A stretch of DNA of 64,000 nucleotides from Pieris napi. Its lineage: Eukaryota > Arthropoda > Insecta > Lepidoptera > Pieridae. The DNA lies in contig NC_062244.1 in NCBI RefSeq assembly GCF_905475465.1, positions 9,622,501-9,686,500 of the forward strand, written 5' to 3'. Below, in pieces: positions 56,795 to 64,000 of this stretch. The position numbers were made by a program, and so were the translations under genes. Under the pieces are notes generated by a model, which was not told where the DNA came from, searched no databases, and was given only the letters and a program-made list of their open reading frames with translations. Every line of letters starts with the position of its first letter. Position 1 is the first letter of the stretch.

Positions 56795-56866
56795 TATAAG
56801 GAGTCATTATTACATTTTCGAGTGCGTTTCAGTCGTAGTTAGCGAGAGGCGGTTTCTCTAATGTAT
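56795..56866 (+). promoter_or_regulatory. Candidate plus-strand TATA/initiator promoter and short first exon
   Basis: TATAAG at 56795-56800 lies 36 bp upstream of a perfect arthropod initiator, TTTCAGTCG (A at 56831). The following leader has its first ATG at 56861 and a strong donor AATGTAT|GTAAGTG at 56866/56867. No gene was confirmed, but a compatible second exon is seen at 58183. Confidence 0.4.
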
Positions 56867-57299
56867 GTAAGTGATATTCTGCAAGCAAGTTTTATTAAAA
56901 TACTTATTTTACTGATATTAGGGCGAGTGCAGTTTCGATGTATACAAACTGGCGCTAAATATATTATTAAGTTAATTTCTAATATTGTTCAGTTAATACA
57001 TCGCAATCTGACTTTATAGTTAGCAGAAACGATTGGTAAATTTCAAAGAATTGTTGAAATAACTAAATATTTTCAGAAACATTTTTCGCTATTAAATTAT
57101 TTAAAAATAGACTTATATAATTACGACTTAAGTATCCATTTAATAGGTTCTATTACATTTTTTTTTCAACAGTGGCAACTACGGCAAGAGTTAGAAGTAG
57201 AAAACAAATAAAAGGAAAAGTCAGGACTCATGTTCAACACACTGAAAAATCTAAGTATATCTAAGAACAATATAATAACATAATACAGCGAATTAAAAC

Positions 57300-57402
57300 C
57301 AGTGTCGAAAAGTCACCGCGCCGCGTCTGGACAGACACGAGTGGTACCGAATGGAGGAGAGCTATGTCCAACGGTGGACAAAACAAAACCTAACAATGCA
57401 AG
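57300..57402 (+). mobile_element. LINE polyprotein C-terminal fragment
   Basis: The plus strand encodes APRLDRHEWYRMEESYVQRW followed by TKQN. An 'EW-RMEE-YVQ-WT' end is typical of insect LINE ORFs. It is surrounded by unrelated AT-rich DNA. Confidence 0.6.
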
Positions 57403-58182
57403 GATATGATGGTTCCCAAATGATACATTATATTTAACTTACTGTTAAAAAAGTAAATTTTCTTGTATCCATATTAATGAAACTTCAATGTTCATAATTA
57501 AGTTTGGAAATAAGTTATTGTTATTAGAAATATGAAAAATACTAAATCCATACCATAATTTATTTAAAAAACCAATTTACATACCTACTTCACAATCTTT
57601 TTGAACCACTACATTTTATGAACTTCGCACTGATATGTAACACGGCCAGCCTAGACCAGGCTTTACAAAATATGAACTATTTGCCAAGACAAAAGCCCAT
57701 AACTGATATCAAATTATACACGTGGAGCGGATCGACGACCTAAGTTTAAAGGGATCTTCGTAATCTACGCGATAATTTAACGTTATTTTACAAAGCAGTC
57801 GAAATATATGTTCCTTTTGAAATTCTTTATGGTATTCATTTAAACATTGGTTTTATTGATAAGTTAGTTTAGATAGAATTCAATGAAGTTTATAAGAATA
57901 TTTAAGTTACCCTTAAATTTATTTGAGTTTCATTGGTCAATTTGTATAAAATGCACGTTTTTATGTTAGCCTTCGTGCTTTTCCGCGGGTTTAATAATTG
58001 TTTTGTAATCGTATATATAAGGATAATCCTACTACCTAATAAAATATCAATAAAACAGACACATTGTGTCAGACCCATTCAGTAGTTACGGGATAAATAA
58101 CTTTTAGTTACATTAAATTACACGATAAACAAGTAAAGCCGCATTAAATATATTAATGCAATATTCTTATCTAGTTTTTCAG

Positions 58183-58314
58183 GAAGCTTCAGTTTCACAA
58201 GATGTGCTAACTGATAGTAAATTTACAGCTTCCGTGTTTAATAGTGCTACCGCGAAGGACAAAATTCAACGAGAGATCGTAGCTAGGCTCTTTGATCTTG
58301 TGAGATTTATTTAA
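58183..58314 (+). CDS. Candidate terminal exon of a small spliced protein
   Basis: After a good acceptor (TCTAGTTTTTCAG) there are 43 open codons and a stop. The translation starts EASVSQDVLTDSKFTASVFN and continues SATAKDKIQREIVARLFDLV, ending FI. It reads like soluble, helix-forming protein rather than AT-driven noise. Joined to the candidate exon ending at 56866 (ATG TAT, phase 0) it would give a 45-residue protein. No family is recognised, no strong poly(A) signal follows closely, and chance cannot be excluded. Confidence 0.3.
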   Translation, partial: EASVSQDVLTDSKFTASVFNSATAKDKIQREIVARLFDLVRFI

Positions 58315-59451
58315 TACTAGATTATACTTGCGACTGCTACCGCGGTTAGTTATTTTTTTAACTCTTTCATATAAAGCTCATACTAACTAGTATAGGTACG
58401 TTGTCCGTCTTCATTTCGAACATCATTATCATAATTTATTTTTCAGTTTAGAAGTAAATTTATTTTAACAATGAGAAAATTTTATAAAATCCTAATGGCC
58501 TGTTTTTACACAGAGTTCGAAAGAGAAGCGAAGTAAATATTATAAAAACACTAAGATTTTTCAGCAATTATTTTTCGACTATTTTATGATTGTTTAGCTT
58601 ACAATGAATGTTTTTTCTGAAAAATAACAATGTGTTTCCTTAGCCTGTTTTTGTATCAAAAGCACGTTCTTTCCTTGCATCTCAATTCAGGAAGATACGA
58701 TAATATGAAGTATCAGACGCTAGTAGTGGTATTATTTCGATAAACACCATAAACTTAATATTCCTGGTATGATTCTATAACTCTTGGTACTTCGCCAATT
58801 GATGCATTATTGGTATAAAATTTTAAAAGCTACTTATATTTGATTCACGCGTTTACGCATTTATTTTAAGATGTGTTTTCCATCATGAGTAATAATATTA
58901 TTTTGAGCCTACATTAAAATAGTATTAAATATCGATATAATATATCTCTAATCTAATATTTAATCTACGATTAAGTACTAACATAATGGCTGATAAACAC
59001 AAACATCAGATATATAAAATAAAGCAATGTTTATCTTGATTAATGTCATTTGTATTGAAACGGGAAGTAATAACATTTTCGTTCTTCTATAAATAGTTGC
59101 ACGAGTTTATAAATATTCCTATTAAGTCGTGTTCTATCGTTTTTCTGTAATGATAACGAATACGTAACAAAGGAAATACACATTGTAATCGTCAAGGTTT
59201 AGTTCTACCCCTACTTGCACCTCAAATTAATGCTATTATCACCAATAATGTATTATTTAGACGGTAAATTCTTAAAATTCAGATTATTTATAATGGTTAC
59301 ATTAGGTTCAATTAATCAAGTAGCTTAGTAGTTTCTTAACTCCACAAATATTCATTCCTACGACAAAATAAACCTTCATAAGGTACTTACACCCTAGAGG
59401 TGTGTGTAGCATACAACCCTGATGACCAGGTATATTAAATATGAAAATTCG
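58315..59451. other. Intergenic, no gene seen
   Basis: AT-rich sequence with no recognisable coding stretch or repeat family. Confidence 0.45.
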
Positions 59452-59464
59452 ACTAAACGCAGAA

Positions 59465-59789
59465 AATCCCGTTAAAAAAGGCACGTAGGAGGCCCCGACA
59501 TGTCCTAACGGATCCGGATGATCCATTGCACCGTAGCCAAAGACAAATTAAAAGCGCGGCTAATAATATTAAAAATCAGATTTGGGTAAAAACCGCTTTC
59601 ACCGGGGAAGGCGTGGACCTTTACTTCGTACTTCACTGACTCCAGTGAGCTTCCGTCCTGTCCTTCAGGCGATTGACCACCCCGCGACGACCCAAGCCGA
59701 GGTCCGAGTCTCGCAGGAGACCCTTGACAGCCCGAGCTGAGCTGTAAAGGCCCTTAGGCCGACACCGAGATTCCATTCGGAAAAAAAAA
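59465..59789 (+). mobile_element. Retroposed element with poly(A) and exact 13-bp target duplication
   Basis: ACTAAACGCAGAA occurs at 59452-59464 and again at 59790-59802. The enclosed 325 bp ends in a run of about ten A and has a GC-rich core (CCGGGGAAGGCGTGGACC, CCTTCAGGCGATTGACCACC, CAAGCCGAGGTCCGAGTC), unlike its surroundings. This is an L1-type retroposition product. The core has no clear Pol III boxes, so the source family is unknown. Confidence 0.8.
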
Positions 59790-59802
59790 ACTAAACGCAG
59801 AA

Positions 59803-62800
59803 TACTGAAAGATATCTCTAAGGCTCAGGGCTGAGCCTATCTTGAAATGTTCAATTTTAAAAGTGTTGTGTAATTAAAAAGCAAGTGTCAATTGTATTAT
59901 CACACGTGTATATCAACATCCCTAGCAATAGTAATTGGAGGCCTTTAGTATTAGCGCCATGGTAACTAGGTCACAGATCATATTTCAGACGCCGTTAACA
60001 TGATATGTCATGAGATATTAGAATCTTCACTTTTTAATCTAATGCAACATTTTACATAATTGGCATAATTTTCTCAAATTAATATTATTCTTGGATGTAC
60101 CGAAGACATTTCCAAAAAGATTTCATAGAGATAAGGACTGTTTTTTTTTTTAATTTTCGTCTATAAAATTAATTAAGCTTTGCGGCCTGATGTTTGGAGG
60201 GATCTTTCAATTACGTCGTTAGTACACATACACCATTTGTAATGCGAGAACGGCTAGACCCAATTCGTTAGATGCGTCTGAAAATATCGAAAAAGATTCG
60301 ATGAAAAAAACCAAAGTAATCCAAAGTAATGAAAACAGAATATAGATAACAAAAGACGACATTTGACAGTTTCTTTGACATTTTACCAATGTTTATAACA
60401 ATAAATCGCTGAACTATGTAAGCACATAACTTCGGTCGAATACACCAAATTTTGTAATTATTTTTATTTGTGTTTGTTAAAATTAAACAGATTGAATAAT
60501 AGAAATTTTAAAAAAATCGAACAGAATGAATTACGCGGAAGACAATCTTCAATAAACTGACAAATAGTGGAGAGCCATAGACTATAGGCTCGCTCACATA
60601 ACACTAAGACGAAAATTTTGAAGAATTAGCAAATTAATGTGGGCTTATAGGACAAAGATTTTGCGGTAAACATGTCATTTCTATGGAATTATAACTAACT
60701 TTGACATAGGAATAAATTTTTATTGTATGATTTAAATGCTAAATATATGACAGTTAAAGTCTTACCCAGATGAAAGCTGATTCACACTTATCTAACAATT
60801 ACCATAAGCACGATTTTATAACTGTCATAAAAAATATTTTTCGAAAAAAAAAATTTAGTATGAAAGTTACACTTATTTCTCGAGACGAAACACAGGATTG
60901 TCTGTATAATTAACAGATGGAAGGGTAGGCACCGCAAGCGTGCCGCAAGTATAAAGCGTTTAATAAACAATAATGTGAAAAGTGAATTGACACGTTGGTA
61001 TAAAATAGCAACACTGAGCACAAATTTGATGGAAAGATTATTCCGTGTTCTTTGTAGAAGGTATTCAAGACGTCCGCTAAGCATGTAAACGTTACTGAAA
61101 TAAATCAAATTCTAACAGATATTACTTTTACGAATTTTATGATGATGCTCACAAACATATATTTTTAACGAACGTATCTGATATTGATTTTCTCACTCAA
61201 ATATAAATAAAATAATTTTCATAAACAACTATTTCCGTTTGTAGAATTCCAGAAATCTGTTTTATTCAATCATAAATCAAAATATGAAATCTGTACGGAT
61301 ACGATACAAGGTAGGGTAATAAGTTTGTGAGTTTGTAGGTATGTATGAAGATTGTTTGTATGTATGTTGATTTCATAATGCTTAGTGACATAGGCTACAG
61401 TGGGTACGAGTATTTGATTGTGACCAAAAAAGGCTGTGTTTTTGAGACCACACTATAGCTGCTACGTATCATAATAATATTACATAATAGCCAAAAACTG
61501 CATACATATTTAAACACAAACGTAAAACAGTCATTATAAAAAACTATAAAAATATTGAGTATATATATAATTGTGTCATTTTTTTAAACAAATAATTACA
61601 GGTTTACTGAAACGACTTTTTTATTATAAGGAGCAACCAAAACACACGTTATAATGATAAAGGAGGTATTTAATTGTTCATTATATATAGTAAATTTGTG
61701 TAATTCATAATATAAAGGTATACGATACAATACATATCAATTACACCATACATTTTTTTTAAGTAACGATCGTTATAATGACACATATTTCGACATTCCA
61801 CCGCTAAAAGGAATAATAAAGTAGTACTATGCAAACTTATGTTTTTACACTAATTATAACCCAAATATTAAAAGTGTCTATGAGTGAGTGAGTGAGTGAT
61901 AAGTGTATATATCATAACATGTATATAGCAACTTTTAATAACATATATATTATGTTTAATCTCCATAATCATTCTATTTTTGACGGGACGCGAAATATTA
62001 TTACTGATAATATTAATTTAGACTACAGTTAAATTCAAAGTAAATATTGCGAAATCCACATAACACATCACCAAACAGTATTCATAGCAACAGTGATAAA
62101 ATGAAAAACATCAAAATTACATAATGGCTTATGTTTTAAATAATATGCATTAAAGTATTTAGAAATTAACGTCACAATATGCAAATATTTGAAAAATAAT
62201 TGCAATCGCAAGAATAATTTTACCTACTTCGGTTATTGAGAAAATAATTGCAACACAGTTACACAATTTGTCTAAATATTTATCAGAAAACAAAAACAAT
62301 TCTTGTATTAAAATTAACCGACTGGTAGCAAATTTTAAATTAACTTGGAATTATGTATAAACTATATTAAGATTTCATTGATTATAACTTTATAGTACTA
62401 ATAACGCTGATGGCAATGCGAAGTGATTCAAGGTCTAAATGGGTGCCAGTGTTTGGCGAAGGAAAAGCATTAAGCCAATGAAACAGCCACCAACCAACCT
62501 TGTGCGGTCTATTTTTTTTTAGTTTTTTATTTATACATTTTATCTAATATTTAATATAAAATATGTTACCAAATTATTACTCATATACATATAACCAAAC
62601 CCGATAAATTTATAAGAAAATACACAATGGGAGATTTTGTCATATTATGCCTTTCAGTCAATCATTTAAAAATGTACATTATATTTGTTAATTTTGCCGG
62701 AAAGCTTGTCTCCCAAAGGTTTGAATAAAGAACGCCACCTCGGTATGTTATTACGTCAATAGAATACATCATCTGGAATCAATGTGGTATTTTGAGTAAG

Positions 62801-63273
62801 CTGATAAGCACAAGGATAGTTGGTTACGGTATTTGCACTCTCTGACGTCCAGACATAAAAATGTATACTACTTTGTTTACCAGTTGAAATTACAATTTTA
62901 CGTAGGTCTTCTATTATTGATTATATAATGTATAAGTGTAAAAAAAGTTCTTTAAATAGCAATATAATTTAATAGCTATTTTCATATTAGATTTAAAACG
63001 GGGTTTTACTTATTTATTTAGTTATTAAGTTTACGACATCATACATAGTACTAAATCTACTGATTATTTTACAAAAACTTCCATCTAAAATGTATGAAAA
63101 TTAAAGTAAACATAAGTTTTCCAAAAAATAGTAATACAATATAGTAATATTTTAATAAAAATACAATTAAAACATATACAAGATAATATAAGCACACAAT
63201 AAAATAAAATTATTAGAAATTTGTTGGTACTTAAAGCAGAAAAAAAAAGAAAAATCATCAGTAAAACAGCGAA
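59803..63273. other. Intergenic, no gene seen
   Basis: Very AT-rich. A short (GAGT)n microsatellite lies near 61881-61897. The 106-codon minus-strand ORF (60788-61108) has a poorly structured sequence and no motif, and is judged spurious. Confidence 0.45.
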
Positions 63274-63454
63274 TTAGGTTCGAGAAAGGCACCCTACAAC
63301 GCTTTCTCTAAAACCGATCAGCCCACTACCGAATATACCCAGCTCCGGATAAGCTGTGTTCAATCCGTTAAAATCGCGAAGAATTCGCACGAGAGGTGCC
63401 TGAACTCCTAGGTTGGTTTTGGCAGAAGGAATTTGGAAAATATTGCTTTTAGAC
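63274..63454 (-). CDS. Candidate 3' terminal exon of an unknown minus-strand gene
   Basis: An acceptor-like CATTACCTAG on the minus strand is followed by an open frame (entered at phase 2) of about 59 codons ending in TAA. It contains SKSNIFQIPSAKTNLGVQAP, LVRILRDFNGLNTAYPELGI and FGSGLIGFRESVVGCLSRT. Base composition and amino-acid use are clearly more gene-like than the flanks. No upstream exon could be placed inside the window, no AATAAA follows closely, and the family is not recognised. Confidence 0.35.
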
Positions 63455-63965
63455 CTAGGTAATGAATACACAATTTACAATAGCAATCCTCAGCCAGCTA
63501 GATTACTGCGATCGACTTTTGTTTATAAAATCTCACGCAGAGGTGAAAGGTTTAATGTAGCATTGAGTGAAAGTTGCAATGTATGTTTCTTTGATCTCCT
63601 TTACAAAGGAAATGTTGACTTTGTCTATAACAGCTAAGCTAGCTAAGATTCTTGCTTGTTATGAGCGTTATAAATATTAATTTATGCATTTTATAGATTT
63701 CTTTAACGTAAAAATCAAATATAACAATCGTAAAAGTGGTATGTCAATCATTGAAATCGTTAACAAAACAAATGAACCATGTTAGATTCTTCCTTGTTAA
63801 GGGTCGCGTTCTAAATCTTAGTTTATGCATCTTATAAAGTCATTGCTTTAGTAACTAGCTAATAATAAGCCTATTATATGTAAAAAACGTTTAGCGAAAC
63901 AAATGAAACTCAGCCGAGTTACATGATTGATTGGGGGCGCGTTTTTTAATATTCTTATATGAAAT

Positions 63966-63993
63966 GTGTCAGGCACAGAGGTTGTAGCGCCAA
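63966..63993 (+). mobile_element. Fragment of SINE family A at the window edge
   Basis: GTGTCAGGCACAGAGG joined to GTTGTAGCGCC are the penultimate and 3'-terminal blocks of family A, with the segment between them deleted. Confidence 0.6.
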
Positions 63994-64000
63994 GAATTTT

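Noticed and set aside
60788..61108. 106-codon minus-strand ORF
   Set aside because: Low-complexity hydrophobic translation with no homology recognised. A chance ORF is likely in such AT-rich DNA.

Overview
The window is AT-rich, intron-rich insect nuclear DNA, most likely from a moth or butterfly (Lepidoptera). The evidence is the orcokinin gene organisation, a Gr43a-type gustatory receptor, and a dense load of tRNA-derived SINEs, short Helitrons, MITEs and decayed non-LTR retrotransposon 3' ends of kinds common in Lepidoptera. There is no sign of bacterial sequence, CRISPR arrays, rRNA or functional tRNA genes.

Five multi-exon genes could be built by hand, with intron phases that agree at every junction. 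All five lie on the minus strand. From left to right they are: (1) 417-3353, the N-terminal 412 residues of Mediator subunit MED1, whose 3' part lies outside the window; (2) 10650-22993, the orcokinin neuropeptide gene, with a TATA promoter, a non-coding first exon, a 5.8-kb first intron and two alternative precursors, orcokinin A (180 aa) and orcokinin B (208 aa); (3) 32050-38383, a complete 430-aa gustatory receptor of the Gr43a (fructose receptor) type; (4) 40711-42718, the complete 210-aa ESCRT-III protein CHMP2B; (5) 47298-54867, a complete 673-aa phospholipase B-like protein (lamina ancestor type). The genes share no obvious pathway. They are Pol II coactivation, neuropeptide signalling, sugar taste or internal nutrient sensing, endosomal membrane scission and lysosomal hydrolysis, so this looks like an ordinary gene neighbourhood.

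The introns and intergenic DNA are mostly mobile-element debris. It includes three Helitrons (3799-4023, 14079-14420, 44187-45061, the last with a nested MITE), several TIR elements (1759-1997, 4646-4813, 24378-24873, 26634-27081), a 1.74-kb DNA transposon with 330-bp terminal inverted repeats that encodes the C-terminal part of a Cys-rich transposon protein (45062-46801), and a reverse-transcriptase LINE fragment (55240-56275). There are also at least six copies or fragments of one tRNA-derived SINE family and one copy of another. A 148-bp perfect inverted repeat sits inside an orcokinin intron (14421-14863).

The most interesting leads are: three predicted C-terminally amidated orcokinin-B-like repeats; a vestigial orcokinin-B-like motif in the orcokinin A isoform; a Ser where the Cys nucleophile is expected in the phospholipase B-like protein; the zero-divergence inverted repeat; and a possible spliced 45-aa small protein downstream of a plus-strand TATA/initiator at 56.8 kb. 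All calls come from reading the sequence by eye, and family names rest on recalled motifs.
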